NCBI RefSeq assembly: GCF_003719195.1 | Contig: NZ_CP024996.1 | Coordinates: 1,364,001-1,428,000, forward strand | Source of the DNA: Herbaspirillum rubrisubalbicans | GTDB lineage: Bacteria; Pseudomonadota; Gammaproteobacteria; Burkholderiales; Burkholderiaceae_D | DNA length: 64,000 nucleotides | Direction: 5' to 3' | Made by a program: the position numbers and the translations under genes | Part shown: piece by piece, positions 27,001 to 35,984 of the stretch | Position numbering within the stretch: the first letter of the stretch is position 1 | Layout: each line of letters opens with the position of its first letter | Notes under the pieces: model-generated | What the model was told of the DNA's origin: nothing | Seen by the model: the letters and a program-made list of their open reading frames with translations, nothing else | The model's database searches: none

Positions 27001-28170
27001 ATGGTCCAACGACAAGGCTCGCTCACCGCCTGGGTAGCCGGTTTCCTGGCAGTCCTGATTTCCTATGCAGGACCGCTGGTGATCTTCGTGCAAGCCGCGC
27101 ACGCCGGCCAGGTGCCCACGCCGCAATTGGTGTCCTGGGTGTGGGCCATTTCCATGGGGGCGGGCGTGAGCGGCCTGCTCTTGAGCTGGTGGTTCCGGCT
27201 GCCCATCATCACTGCCTGGTCAGCGCCGGGCACGGCGCTGTTGTTGAGTCTTTTCCCCGGCATCAGCATGAGCGAGGTGGTGGGGGCTTACCTGATGGCC
27301 GCGCTCATCCTGATTGCCATCGGTGTGACCGGTTACTTCGAAAAGATCCTGGCCTTCATCCCCAAAGGCATCGCGGCCGGCATGATGGCCGGCATCCTGT
27401 TCCAGTTCGGGGTGCAAGCCTTTCGCTCCAGCGTGGGCGCGCCGCTGATGGTGTTTGCCATGCTCGCGGCCTACCTGGCGGGACGCCGTTGGTGGCCGCG
27501 CTATGGCATCGTGGTGGTGGCACTGACCGGTTTCGCGGTGGCCTTCGCCAGTGGCAAGACCGACCTGGGGGCAGTGAGCCTGGAACTGGCGCGGCCCGTC
27601 TTCATCGCCCCGCATGTGGGTCTGGGCGTGTTCTTCAGCCTGACCGTGCCGCTCGTGCTGGTGAGCCTGACCGGTCAGTTCCTGCCGGGCATGGCGGTGC
27701 TGCAACTGGCCGGTTACCATCCGCCCACGCGCGCGGTGGTCACCGGCACCGGCCTGGCCTCGCTGGCGATGGCCTGCTTCGGTGGCATCACCATCGTGCT
27801 GGCGGCCATCACAGCGGCCCTGTGTACCGGCAAGGATGCCCATCCTGAACCCGGCAAGCGCTATATCGCCGGCATCGCCAATGGCGTTTTCTACCTCATC
27901 GGTGGCACCTTTGCGGCGTCCATCGTGACCCTGTTTGCCGCCTTCCCCAAGGAATTGATCGCCGCCCTGGCCGGCCTGGCGCTGATTGGCGCCATTGTCT
28001 CCAACCTGCGGCTGATGAGCCAGGAGGGCGGCTACCTGGAGCCCTCCGTCATCACCTTCCTGGCCACCGCTTCCGGCATGAGCCTGTTTGGCCTGGGCGC
28101 GGCATTCTGGGGTGTGGTCTTCGGCATGAGCGCCTACTGGCTGATCGGCCGCCCCCTTAAAAAAACATGA
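27001..28170 (+). CDS. benE: Benzoate:H+ symporter, BenE family
   Basis: 389 residues, highly hydrophobic with about twelve spans. ITAWSAPGTALLLS and the later GITIVLAAITAALCTGKDAHP match BenE proteins. The ATG at 27001 follows AAGGAACGATTC; an in-frame ATG 54 bases upstream would add a His/Cys-rich leader and is rejected. The stop overlaps an ATG of the following GTPase gene (ATGA), an unusual partner for a transporter. Confidence 0.93.
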   Translation: MVQRQGSLTAWVAGFLAVLISYAGPLVIFVQAAHAGQVPTPQLVSWVWAISMGAGVSGLLLSWWFRLPIITAWSAPGTALLLSLFPGISMSEVVGAYLMAALILIAIGVTGYFEKILAFIPKGIAAGMMAGILFQFGVQAFRSSVGAPLMVFAMLAAYLAGRRWWPRYGIVVVALTGFAVAFASGKTDLGAVSLELARPVFIAPHVGLGVFFSLTVPLVLVSLTGQFLPGMAVLQLAGYHPPTRAVVTGTGLASLAMACFGGITIVLAAITAALCTGKDAHPEPGKRYIAGIANGVFYLIGGTFAASIVTLFAAFPKELIAALAGLALIGAIVSNLRLMSQEGGYLEPSVITFLATASGMSLFGLGAAFWGVVFGMSAYWLIGRPLKKT

Positions 28171-28187
28171 TCTGGATGGAGACTGCA

Positions 28188-29468
28188 ATGCCCCTGCATG
28201 ACACCCCCTTCGACCCCTTGGCCGGCGACATCCTGGCCGTGGCCCCGGCGCGTGCCCACGACCTGGCGCGCCTGCGGCTGCTGGCGCAGCGCCGGGCCGC
28301 GCCCACCGTGACCGTGGTGGGCAAGTACAACCACGGCAAGAGCCGGCTGTTGAATGAATTGATGGGCCGCGACGTGTTCGCCGTGGCCGATCGTCGCCAG
28401 ACCGTGACCCTGTCCGAACACCACCACGCCGAGCTGCGCTGGCTGGACGCCCCCGGCCTGGATGCCGATGTGGCCGAGCAGGATGATCTGCACGCCCAGC
28501 AAGCGACCTGGTTGCAGGCCGATGTGCGCCTGTTCGTCCATGCCGCCAAGGAGGGCGAACTGGATGCGGCCGAACGCCAGCTCCTGCAAGCCCTGCGCGC
28601 AGACCAGCAGCGCACCCGGCGTCAGACGATCTTCGTGCTCACGCAGGTGGACCAGATGGCCGATGACGAACAACTGGCCAAGGTCAGCCAGGCGATCCAG
28701 GCCCAGGCGCCGGGCCTGGCCTTGCATCCGGTGTCTTCCACTCGCCACCGTAGCGGCGTGGAAGGCGGCAAGCCCCTGTTGCTGCAAAAGAGCGGCATCC
28801 CCGCCCTGCAAGCGCTGCTGCGTGAGGTGGCGCAACAGGTGCCGGCGGCGCGCCAGCATGAGCGCAGCCTGCTGCTGGGCGAGATCGACCAGCAATTGCA
28901 GCAACAGCAGGCAGCCGCGCTGGCCCAGGTGGAGCAATTGCAGCAGCGCCAGCGTCAGCAGCGCCAGGATTTCGAAGAAGGCTTGCAGGCGGTGCTGGAG
29001 CAGGTGCAGCAAGACTTGCTACCCATCGTGCAAGCGGTGCAAGTGCCGGGCGAGGACCCGGCGCTGGTCCCCGATAGCGCCGCCGATGAATTCAAACTTA
29101 CTGCCGGCAAGCGCGAACGTGCACGCATCCATGTGGCCTATTCGCGCGCTTGCATCGCCATTCGCAGCCACCTGATCCAGCACGGGGTGGAAGGCTTGCC
29201 GGCCAGCCAGCGTACCTCGGTGGGCAGCCTCGATACGGTGATGGTGGCCGTCATGGGGATTTCCATCAAATACCGCGCCGACCTGCGTCGCCAGTTCTGC
29301 GAAGCCGCCGGGCGCGCGCACTTGATGCAATCCTTCCTGCACTACTACGAACTGTCGGAAGACCGCCAGGCTCTGCAGCAGTCCATCGTTGGCGCCGAGT
29401 CGCTGCTCTCCGCCAACACCCGTGCCCTGGGCGCGCTCGATGGCTTGCGCGCGGTGGAGCTGGCATGA
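28188..29468 (+). CDS. Dynamin-like GTPase, first of a tandem pair
   Basis: About 426 residues. G1 is GKYNHGKS (about residue 45), G3 is DAPG (about 87) and G4 is TQVD (about 152), which make a complete GTPase core. The remainder is helical, with a Gln-rich coiled coil around residues 225-275 (EIDQQLQQQQAAALAQVEQ). No membrane helix is evident. The ATG at 28188 has GGAG six bases upstream; an earlier ATG at 28167 overlaps the benE stop and is also possible. It overlaps the second GTPase gene by 4 bases. Function is not recognised; related bacterial pairs remodel membranes or act in stress or defence. Confidence 0.8.
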   Translation: MPLHDTPFDPLAGDILAVAPARAHDLARLRLLAQRRAAPTVTVVGKYNHGKSRLLNELMGRDVFAVADRRQTVTLSEHHHAELRWLDAPGLDADVAEQDDLHAQQATWLQADVRLFVHAAKEGELDAAERQLLQALRADQQRTRRQTIFVLTQVDQMADDEQLAKVSQAIQAQAPGLALHPVSSTRHRSGVEGGKPLLLQKSGIPALQALLREVAQQVPAARQHERSLLLGEIDQQLQQQQAAALAQVEQLQQRQRQQRQDFEEGLQAVLEQVQQDLLPIVQAVQVPGEDPALVPDSAADEFKLTAGKRERARIHVAYSRACIAIRSHLIQHGVEGLPASQRTSVGSLDTVMVAVMGISIKYRADLRRQFCEAAGRAHLMQSFLHYYELSEDRQALQQSIVGAESLLSANTRALGALDGLRAVELA

Positions 29469-31027
29469 GCACCCAGGAACAGCGCTTCATCGAAGCCATC
29501 GCCAGCCAGGCAAAGGAGGGCGTTGACCTGCAACCGCTGTTGGACGCCTTGCGCGACTGGCTCAGTGACTTGCGCCAAGCCCTGCAGGCTGGACAGATCG
29601 ATGCCAGCGGTCTGCAGGCAACCAGCCCGCTGGCCCAGCGCATCACTGCCCTGCATCAGGCCCTGGCGCACCAGCAGCAGCGGCGCCACCAGCAATGGCT
29701 GGCGCTGGCGCCGGCGCGCGCGCTGGCCCAGCGTTTCGAGGGCAAGCTGATGCTGCTGGTGTTCGGCAAGTTCAATGCCGGTAAAAGCTCGCTATGCAAC
29801 TTTCTCGCGCAGCGCTTTGCCCAGCGCCGCCAGACGGTGCAGTATTTCCACCTGCACGACGGGCAACTGGTAGAAAGTGAAGAATCCTTCCACGAAGGCG
29901 CCACCGAAACGACGGCGCGTCTGCAAGGGGTATGCCTGGGCGATGGCCTGGTCCTGTTGGATACCCCTGGCCTGCATTCGGCCACCGATGACAATGCCGC
30001 GTTGACCCAGCGCTTCCTGGACAGCGCCGACGCCGTGCTGTGGCTGACCAGCTCGACCTCGCCCGGCCAGGTGCAGGAGCTAGATGAACTGGCGCGCGAA
30101 CTGCGCCGCGGCAAGCCGCTGCTGCCGGTGCTCACCCGCAGCGACGTGATCGAAGAAGACGAAGTCGACGGCCAGATCGTCAAGCGCTTGCGCAACAAGA
30201 GTGCTGCCAATCGCGCCGACCAGGAAGCCGACGTGCGCGCCCGCGCCGCCGACAAGCTGCAATCGCTGGGCGTGGCGCTGAGCCAGTTGAAGACACCGGT
30301 TTCGGTCTCGGCCTACGTGGCACGCAGTCAGGGAGCCGATGCCGCGGTCATGGAGGCGGCCGGATTCGAACGCCTGTATGCCACCTTGCTGGCGCTATTG
30401 GCCCCGGCCATGGCCTACCGCGAGCGCAAGCCGGCCGAAGTGCTGCTGCACCATCTACAGGAAGACGTGCTGGCCCCGCTGAAGGAGCGGACCCTGCCGG
30501 CACTGGCCGACCTGCAGCAACTGATCTCCGCGCAACAGCAAGCCCTGCCGACACAGCAGGCGCGCATCGTGCAACTGGCCTGGCGCGAACTGATGCCGGG
30601 CTTGCCGGCGCTGCTGGAAAAACACGCCGCCACCGGTGATGTGGCCGCCGTGCTGGCGAGCCTGCAAGCGCCGCTCATGCACGCCTTCGAGCGTCATGCG
30701 CGCGCCGTGCTTGATCATCACGTATTGTCGGCACCGGCAGTGGTGCCACTGGCCCTGCCTACCGGGGTCGCGTATGAGGCCGCCGTGGCGGGCGACTTGC
30801 CGCCTTCCTATGAAAAACTGTACGCGGCGCTGGGGCAAACCGTACAGGTCAGCCTGGAGCAACTGGCTGGCGAAGTGGCTGCTATCTGTACTGCTCGTCT
30901 GGCTGCACTGTCAGAAGCACTGGAGCGCAAGCAGGACATCATTGCGCTGTATGCCCAGCGGCTGGGCGAGATCGAACATAGCCTGCGGCCGCAGACACAG
31001 GCCCTAGCACCCCCCGCCACTGCATGA
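29465..31027 (+). CDS. Dynamin-like GTPase, second of a tandem pair
   Basis: 520 residues. It has about 95 residues of helical N-terminus, then G1 GKFNAGKSS (about residue 101), G3 DTPG (about 166) and G4 TRSD (about 223). A long helical C-terminal region follows (residues 330-510). The Asn in GKFNAGKS and the long helical stalk point to the dynamin/LeoA/YjdA type rather than a small Ras-like GTPase. The start ATG overlaps the stop of the first GTPase, so the two are translated together and probably form a heteromer. Its role next to benzoate genes is unknown. Confidence 0.8.
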   Translation: MSTQEQRFIEAIASQAKEGVDLQPLLDALRDWLSDLRQALQAGQIDASGLQATSPLAQRITALHQALAHQQQRRHQQWLALAPARALAQRFEGKLMLLVFGKFNAGKSSLCNFLAQRFAQRRQTVQYFHLHDGQLVESEESFHEGATETTARLQGVCLGDGLVLLDTPGLHSATDDNAALTQRFLDSADAVLWLTSSTSPGQVQELDELARELRRGKPLLPVLTRSDVIEEDEVDGQIVKRLRNKSAANRADQEADVRARAADKLQSLGVALSQLKTPVSVSAYVARSQGADAAVMEAAGFERLYATLLALLAPAMAYRERKPAEVLLHHLQEDVLAPLKERTLPALADLQQLISAQQQALPTQQARIVQLAWRELMPGLPALLEKHAATGDVAAVLASLQAPLMHAFERHARAVLDHHVLSAPAVVPLALPTGVAYEAAVAGDLPPSYEKLYAALGQTVQVSLEQLAGEVAAICTARLAALSEALERKQDIIALYAQRLGEIEHSLRPQTQALAPPATA

Positions 31028-31195
31028 CATGAGGGCAGGGAATCTTTTTTGGCGCAGGGTATCTGCATTAAGTCTTTCTTAATTCTGCGGTCCTACAGTA
31101 AGCCCATCGGAAGCCTCGACGTTAGCCGCAGCGCTATCCGGTGGACCGCCTCGTGCGGCAGCGCTTTTCATCCTGAACCACGACAAGGAGCCATC

Positions 31196-31609
31196 ATGGA
31201 CATCAACAAGATCACCGCCATCAGCGCCATCGTCTTCGGCCTCGCCGGTCTGGCCGCCCCGCTCACCTACGCCCAGAGCGTGCAGGGCAGTGTGGCCTAC
31301 ATGAACGGCGGCATCGGCGCCAGCGAGCAGCACAAGCTGCGCGAGGCGGCCAAGGATTACAACCTGCGCCTGCTGTTTTCCGAAGCCAAGGACGGCGCCT
31401 TCGTGAGCAACGTCAAGCTCAACGTGAACGACCATCAGGGCAAGAGCGTCTTCAGCCTGCCCAGCGCCGGCCCCATGACCAACATCAAGCTGCCCGCTGG
31501 CGAGTATGAAATCACGGCGGTCTACAACGGCGTCAAGAAGAGCACCAAGGTGAGCGTGGGTGAAAAGCCGACGTCGCTCAGTTTCAACTGGGTGCATCAG
31601 GACAACTAG
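31196..31609 (+). CDS. Small exported protein with a carboxypeptidase-regulatory-like fold
   Basis: 137 residues. A signal peptide (LAAPLTYAQS) precedes a beta-sandwich-like domain: FSEAKDGAFVSNVKLNVND, SLPSAGPMTNIKLPAGEYEITAVYNG and KKSTKVSVGEKPTSLSFNW. The phrase LPAGEYEITAVYNG is typical of carboxypeptidase-regulatory-like or transthyretin-like domains. AAGGAGCCATC precedes the ATG at 31196. It stands alone between intergenic regions of 168 and 360 bases. Function unknown; probably periplasmic. Confidence 0.8.
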   Translation: MDINKITAISAIVFGLAGLAAPLTYAQSVQGSVAYMNGGIGASEQHKLREAAKDYNLRLLFSEAKDGAFVSNVKLNVNDHQGKSVFSLPSAGPMTNIKLPAGEYEITAVYNGVKKSTKVSVGEKPTSLSFNWVHQDN

Positions 31610-31871
31610 AACGCATCTCACGCCTATTGATGAAATGAGTTCTAAGCAGTCCAGTTCTTCAACGATGGCCTGACCATTCTCGATCCTCGATGGCAGCTCT
31701 GCTGCGACCGAGGATCGATGCCCTTTAGCGGCTCTCTCGACACCCCCCAGCTTCCCAGTTTCCCAGTTTCCAGATGCAAGGAGGCTGCGCGCTTGAGCAA
31801 AGACCGCTGCCTGAGCGGTTGCCTCCCCCCTCGGGGAGTATCCTTTTTCCTTCACCTATTACGCGATAAAT

Positions 31872-31907
31872 ATGACATTTTTGTCATTCAAATGTCATTC
31901 GAATGAC
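31872..31907. promoter_or_regulatory. Two palindromic operator-like sites, 21 bp centre to centre
   Basis: ATGACA-tttt-TGTCAT (31872-31887) and GTCATTCGAATGAC (31894-31907) are both perfect inverted repeats sharing the half-site TGTCAT/ATGAC. Their centres are 21 bp apart, two helical turns, so one protein could bind both on the same DNA face. The second covers the expected -35 of a promoter whose -10 is TACAAT at 31921-31926. Confidence 0.6.
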
Positions 31908-31920
31908 GCCTTGGCTTGCC

Positions 31921-31926
31921 TACAAT
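31921..31926 (+). promoter_or_regulatory. Predicted -10 element of the DUF5666-cytochrome-oxidoreductase operon
   Basis: TACAAT matches five of six consensus bases. Seventeen bases upstream is TTCGAA (31898-31903), the centre of the second palindrome and a poor -35, which suggests regulated initiation. The transcript would begin near 31933, which excludes the in-frame ATG at 31916 as the start of the next gene. Confidence 0.5.
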
Positions 31927-31969
31927 CAAATTTCCCTTTCCAACCCAGGCCTATGAGCGCCTCTCCGTC

Positions 31970-32599
31970 ATGATGAAGATATCCCTGTCCCAAGTCTTTC
32001 GCAGCGCCCTGGTGCCGGCGCTGCTTGCCGGTCAATTGTTGAGCACGGCGGCCATGGCACAAACGCCAGCCATGGTCGGTATCCGCGGTGTCATCGTCTC
32101 GGTTGGTAACGAAAAACTGGTCGTCAAGAGCAACCGCGGTGGCGAGCAGAGCGTGACGCTCGACAAGGACACCCGCGTGGCCGCCATTTCCCTGGCCAAC
32201 ATCAACGACATCAAGCCCGGCAGCTATATCGGCGCGGCGGGTATTCCGCAGCCGGACGGTTCGCAGAAGGCCTTGGAGGTCCACGTATTCCCGCCGTCCA
32301 TGGCCGGTACCGGCGATGGCCATCGTCCCTTCGACCTGGCGCCCAACAGCACCATGACCAATGGCACCGTGGGTGATGTCATCGCCAGCAACGGTCGCAC
32401 GCTGACGCTGAAGTACAAGAATGGCGAAAAGAAGATCGTCGTGCCCGACGATGTGCCCATCGTCAGCCTCGAACCGGGTGACCGTTCGCTGCTGGCTGCT
32501 GGCGTGAAGGTGGTGGTGCGGGCGCGCAAGAATGCCGATGGCAGCCTCACCGCGGCCAGCATCAGTGCCGGCAAGAACGGCATCACGCCGCCGATGTAA
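31970..32599 (+). CDS. Exported DUF5666-type protein
   Basis: 209 residues. A signal peptide ends at STAAMAQ, then two similar beta-rich modules follow. Each opens with a GxVxxVxxxxLxxK pattern (GVIVSVGNEKLVVKS; GTVGDVIASNGRTLTLKY) and ends in a bipartite Asp/Thr or Val-Pro segment, which fits an OB-like DUF5666 duplication. ATG codons at 31970 and 31973 are adjacent and either may be used. The cytochrome gene follows after 12 bases. Metal or small-ligand binding is possible but unproven. Confidence 0.75.
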   Translation: MMKISLSQVFRSALVPALLAGQLLSTAAMAQTPAMVGIRGVIVSVGNEKLVVKSNRGGEQSVTLDKDTRVAAISLANINDIKPGSYIGAAGIPQPDGSQKALEVHVFPPSMAGTGDGHRPFDLAPNSTMTNGTVGDVIASNGRTLTLKYKNGEKKIVVPDDVPIVSLEPGDRSLLAAGVKVVVRARKNADGSLTAASISAGKNGITPPM

Positions 32600-32611
32600 G
32601 CAGGTGCCACG

Positions 32612-33226
32612 ATGCCCCGTCCTCCCGTTCGTCATCCGCTGGCCGTGCGTATCGCCCACTGGCTCAATGCATTGGCCGTCGCCTGCATGATCAGTAGCGG
32701 CTGGGGCATCTATAACGCCTCGCCCATCTTCAGCTTCAAGTTTGCGCCGTGGATGACCTTGGGCGGCTGGCTGGGCGGCTCCATTGCCTGGCATCTCGCG
32801 GCCATGTGGCTGCTGGTGGTCAATGGACTGTTCTATCTCATCTATGGAAGTGTCAGCGGACACTTCCGTCGCCATCTTCTGCCCCTGCACATGTCAGAGG
32901 TCTTACAGGATGCACGCCAGGCACTGCGCTTTCGTCTGCCGCATCAGCCTGGTGTTTATAACGCCGTGCAGAAGCTGCTGTATTGGGTCGTGATCTTGCT
33001 GGGCATCCTGGTGGTGCTGTCGGGGCTGGCGATCTGGAAGCCGGTACAGCTGGATGGGCTGGCGGCATTGTTGGGCGGCTTCGATGTCGCCCGTAAGGTT
33101 CACTTTGTCGCGATGGCCGGTATTGCCGGCTTCGTGGTGGTGCATCTGACGTTGGTGGCGATCGTCCCCAAGACCCTGATCCCGATGCTCACCGGGGGCC
33201 GCGACAAGCAGGCAATCTCATCATGA
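32612..33226 (+). CDS. Cytochrome b561-type inner-membrane electron carrier
   Basis: 204 residues with four predicted spans. Haem-ligand His candidates lie in RIAHWLNAL, IAWHLAAMW and KVHFVAMAGIAGFVVVHLT. This Ni/Fe-hydrogenase/b561-like family commonly supplies electrons from the quinone pool to periplasmic molybdoenzymes. The stop overlaps the molybdopterin enzyme gene by 4 bases, which strongly supports such a pairing, analogous to but distinct from MsrQ with MsrP. Confidence 0.88.
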   Translation: MPRPPVRHPLAVRIAHWLNALAVACMISSGWGIYNASPIFSFKFAPWMTLGGWLGGSIAWHLAAMWLLVVNGLFYLIYGSVSGHFRRHLLPLHMSEVLQDARQALRFRLPHQPGVYNAVQKLLYWVVILLGILVVLSGLAIWKPVQLDGLAALLGGFDVARKVHFVAMAGIAGFVVVHLTLVAIVPKTLIPMLTGGRDKQAISS

Positions 33227-33999
33227 AAAAACAGGACGATGTGACATCCCGACCGGCCGAGGAGATTTCGCTGCGCGACCATCGCCAGGCCCTGGTGAAG
33301 GTGGAGCGGCGCCTGTTGCTGCGTTCGGCCTTGTCGCTGGGCGCGCTGTCGATGCTCTCGGGTTGCGACCTGCAGGACAACGATAGCGTGGATAAGGTGC
33401 TGTGGGCCATGTCGCGCTGGAATGACCGCGTGCAGGCGATGCTGTTCCGTGGCCAGAAGCTGGCACCCACCTATGCGGCCAGCCAGATTATCGATCCCTT
33501 TCCCTTCAATGCCTTTTACGAGGAATTCAACGCGCCTGATATCGATGGCAGTGCCTGGCGCCTGGAGGTCTCCGGGCTGGTCAGCGACAAGCGGCCCTGG
33601 ACCCTGGAGCGCTTGCGTGCGTTGCCGCAGGCCGGGCAGATCACCCGCCATATCTGCATCGAAGGCTGGAGCGCCATCGGCCAATGGTCCGGCGTTCCCC
33701 TGCGCTTGTTCCTGCAGGCGGTAGGCGCGGATCTGACGGCCAGGTACGTAGGCTTCAAGTGTGCAGACCGTTATTACTCCAGCCTGGACATGCCCACCGC
33801 ACTGCATCCCCAGACCATCCTGGCGCTCGACTTCGGCCAGCAAGCCTTGCCGACGGCCTATGGCTACCCCCTCAAGGTAAGGGTGCCCACCAAGCTGGGA
33901 TTCAAGAATCCCAAGCATGTGGTGGCCATCTTCGTGAGCAACCAGAATCCGGGCGGATACTGGGAAGACCAGGGCTATAACTGGTTTAGCGGCATCTGA
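33223..33999 (+). CDS. Periplasmic molybdopterin oxidoreductase, sulfite-oxidase fold
   Basis: 258 residues. The N-terminus has a twin Arg (Arg29-Arg30 in VERRLLLRSAL) and a lipobox-like LSGC (Cys48), suggesting Tat export and lipid anchoring. The Mo-coordinating Cys is Cys145 in RHICIEGWSAIGQW. Later blocks (GFKCADRYYSSLDM, YGYPLKVRVPTKLGFKNPKHV, GYWEDQGYNWF) are those of YedY/MsrP-like enzymes. The substrate is unknown: sulfoxide, sulfite or another. It is coupled to the b561 gene and probably receives or delivers electrons through it. Confidence 0.88.
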   Translation: MKKQDDVTSRPAEEISLRDHRQALVKVERRLLLRSALSLGALSMLSGCDLQDNDSVDKVLWAMSRWNDRVQAMLFRGQKLAPTYAASQIIDPFPFNAFYEEFNAPDIDGSAWRLEVSGLVSDKRPWTLERLRALPQAGQITRHICIEGWSAIGQWSGVPLRLFLQAVGADLTARYVGFKCADRYYSSLDMPTALHPQTILALDFGQQALPTAYGYPLKVRVPTKLGFKNPKHVVAIFVSNQNPGGYWEDQGYNWFSGI

Positions 34000-34330
34000 T
34001 CCATTCCCGGGCCCTAGGCCTTCTTGGTTGTCAGCCACCAACAACGTGGTGTTGACGGCATCCCTTCATCAAGAATTCATGTTTCTTGTTGCATAATATT
34101 TCCCGGCAGTTATGCTGAGGGCTCCCCTCTAGGCAAGGCTGGGTGCCTTTGCGTTGCCATTTCGGCATGATGGGTTTCTTGATTTTGATATGGTCGGCAA
34201 GGCACTGCCCTCCTAGAATCATCGGGGGTGGCATCGCTCTTGCAAGGGGATATAAGGGGGCAAGCCGGACGGGAAGGGAAAGTCCATGTCCGGGGCGCCG
34301 AATATAACGCGGTAGGGATGGAAAGAAGCA
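34000..34330. other. 331-base intergenic region before the chemoreceptor
   Basis: No gene is evident. CACCAACAACGTGGTGTTG near 34037 could form a small hairpin that ends the molybdoenzyme operon. The TTGCATAATATTTCC stretch near 34089 is AT-rich and may be promoter DNA. No clear flagellar (sigma-28) promoter was found. Confidence 0.4.
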
Positions 34331-35878
34331 ATGATCAAGAACATACGTATCGGCTCGCGCCTGGGGGCGGGATTTGCCGTGGTGCTGGTGTTTTCCATGG
34401 TGGTGGCAGCAGTGGGGATTTGGCGCTTGCAGACGGTGGCGCAGCAGACCCGGGAGATGATGGATGTGCCACTGAAGACCGAGCGCCTGGTGGGCCAATG
34501 GAATACGCTGCTGCTGATCGCCATCCAGCGCACGACCACCGTGGTCAAGAGCCATGATCCCGAACTGGAAGCCTTCCTCGGCAAGGAAGCCGCCGCCTCC
34601 AGCAAGGAATCGGCGCAGACCTTGAAGGATGTCGAGCAACTGTTGACCAGCGACGAAGAGAAAAAACTGTTCGCCGCCATCAATGTCGCGCGCAAGCAGT
34701 TCCTCACCATCCGTGACCAGATCTATGCCGCCAAGAAGCAGGGTGATGCGGCCAAGGTGGAAGAGCTCTACCAGAAGCAATACGTGGGCATCGCCGCCAA
34801 TACCCAGGGCGCCATGCGCGCCTTGCTCGATTTCGAGCGCGCCCGCATCGATGAAATCTCTGCCGATATCCAGCAGGACGCCGCCAGCAGCCAATGGCAG
34901 ATCTTTGCGCTGGAAGCGGTGATCCTGCTCTGCGGTATTGCCTTCGCGGTGCTGCTCACGCGCAGCATCACGCGCCCGGTCAATGCGGCCCTGGCCATTT
35001 CGCAGCGGGTTGCGGCCGGTGACCTGACTTCGCGTGCCCAGCCCATGGGGCGCGATGAACTGGGGCAACTGGTGGCCTCGCTGCAAGGCATGAGCGAACG
35101 CTTGCACGGTGTGGTCTCCACCGTACGACTGGGTGCTGACAGCATTGCCGTAGCCTCCGGCGAAATCGCCAACGGCAACCTCGACCTGTCGGCGCGCACT
35201 GAAGAGCAGGCAGGGGCGCTGGAAGAGACGGCCGCGTCCATCGAGCAACTGACCTCCAGCGTGCGGACCAATTCCGAGCACGCGCACCAGGCCAATGACC
35301 TGGTCAAGTCGGCGGCTTCCATTGCCGGCCAGGGTGGTGTGGTGATGGATGAGCTCATCGCCACCATGGGCAACATCAACGAGTCCTCGCGCAAGATCGT
35401 GGACATCATCGGCGTGATCGATGGTATCGCCTTCCAGACCAACATCCTGGCCTTGAACGCGGCGGTGGAAGCCGCCCGCGCCGGCGAGCAGGGCCGCGGC
35501 TTCGCGGTGGTGGCCTCGGAAGTGCGCGCCCTGGCGCAACGCTCTGCTGCGGCGGCCAAGGAAATCAAGCAGCTCATCGATGACTCCGTCGAGAAGGTGG
35601 GCGCTGGTAGCCAACTGGTGGAAAAAGCCGGCAAGACCATGCAGGAAGTGGTGGGCAGCGTCCAGGGCGCGCACACGCTGGTGGGCGAGATCAGTACCGC
35701 CAGCCGCGAACAGGCCGAAGGCATCCACCAGGTCAACCAGGCGGTGAGCCAGATGGATGGCGTGACCCAGCAGAACGCGGCATTGGTGGAGCAGGCCGCA
35801 GCGGCCGCCAAGTCGCTGGAAGACCAGGCGGCACAATTGAAGCGTGCGGTGGCGTTCTTCGCCTTGCAGGTGGCGTAA
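34331..35878 (+). CDS. Methyl-accepting chemotaxis protein (four-helix-bundle sensor)
   Basis: 515 residues. TM1 is at about 8-30, a periplasmic four-helix-bundle ligand domain at 31-190, TM2 at about 192-212 and HAMP at 213-265. The signalling domain contains the invariant hairpin tip (EAARAGEQGRGFAVVASEVR). The C-terminus ends in FFALQVA with no CheR-docking pentapeptide. It sits just upstream of the auxin-degradation genes but has its own long 5' region. Sensing of an aromatic or auxin is conceivable only from location. Confidence 0.93.
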   Translation: MIKNIRIGSRLGAGFAVVLVFSMVVAAVGIWRLQTVAQQTREMMDVPLKTERLVGQWNTLLLIAIQRTTTVVKSHDPELEAFLGKEAAASSKESAQTLKDVEQLLTSDEEKKLFAAINVARKQFLTIRDQIYAAKKQGDAAKVEELYQKQYVGIAANTQGAMRALLDFERARIDEISADIQQDAASSQWQIFALEAVILLCGIAFAVLLTRSITRPVNAALAISQRVAAGDLTSRAQPMGRDELGQLVASLQGMSERLHGVVSTVRLGADSIAVASGEIANGNLDLSARTEEQAGALEETAASIEQLTSSVRTNSEHAHQANDLVKSAASIAGQGGVVMDELIATMGNINESSRKIVDIIGVIDGIAFQTNILALNAAVEAARAGEQGRGFAVVASEVRALAQRSAAAAKEIKQLIDDSVEKVGAGSQLVEKAGKTMQEVVGSVQGAHTLVGEISTASREQAEGIHQVNQAVSQMDGVTQQNAALVEQAAAAAKSLEDQAAQLKRAVAFFALQVA

Positions 35879-35892
35879 GGCAAGAGGCAAGA

Positions 35893-35924
35893 CTGATCGC
35901 TGGCGGCAGGCCGTCAGCGATCAG
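35893..35924. terminator. Inverted repeat between convergent chemoreceptor and response regulator genes
   Basis: CTGATCGCTG and CAGCGATCAG form a perfect 10-bp stem around a 12-base loop. It lies in the 106-base gap between converging genes. No T tract follows, so it may act as a bidirectional mRNA end rather than a classic terminator. Confidence 0.5.
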
Positions 35925-35984
35925 GACGTCATCGGTAAGTCCAAGGAGAGACCGGTGGCGTGAGCCGGACCCGCTCAGCGCGGT

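Larger units (their letters stand above)
31610..31969. other. 360-base intergenic region upstream of the DUF5666 gene
   Basis: No convincing gene is present. ACCGCT-GCCTG-AGCGGT near 31806-31822 could be a small hairpin, followed by CCCCCCTCGGGGAG and a T-rich run near 31848, a possible terminator. The right end holds two operator-like palindromes and a -10 element, listed separately. Confidence 0.5.

Noticed and set aside
28167..28187. Earlier ATG for the first GTPase, overlapping the benE stop
   Set aside because: Possible, but the ATG at 28188 has GGAG at ideal spacing; the earlier one adds only seven residues without a ribosome site.
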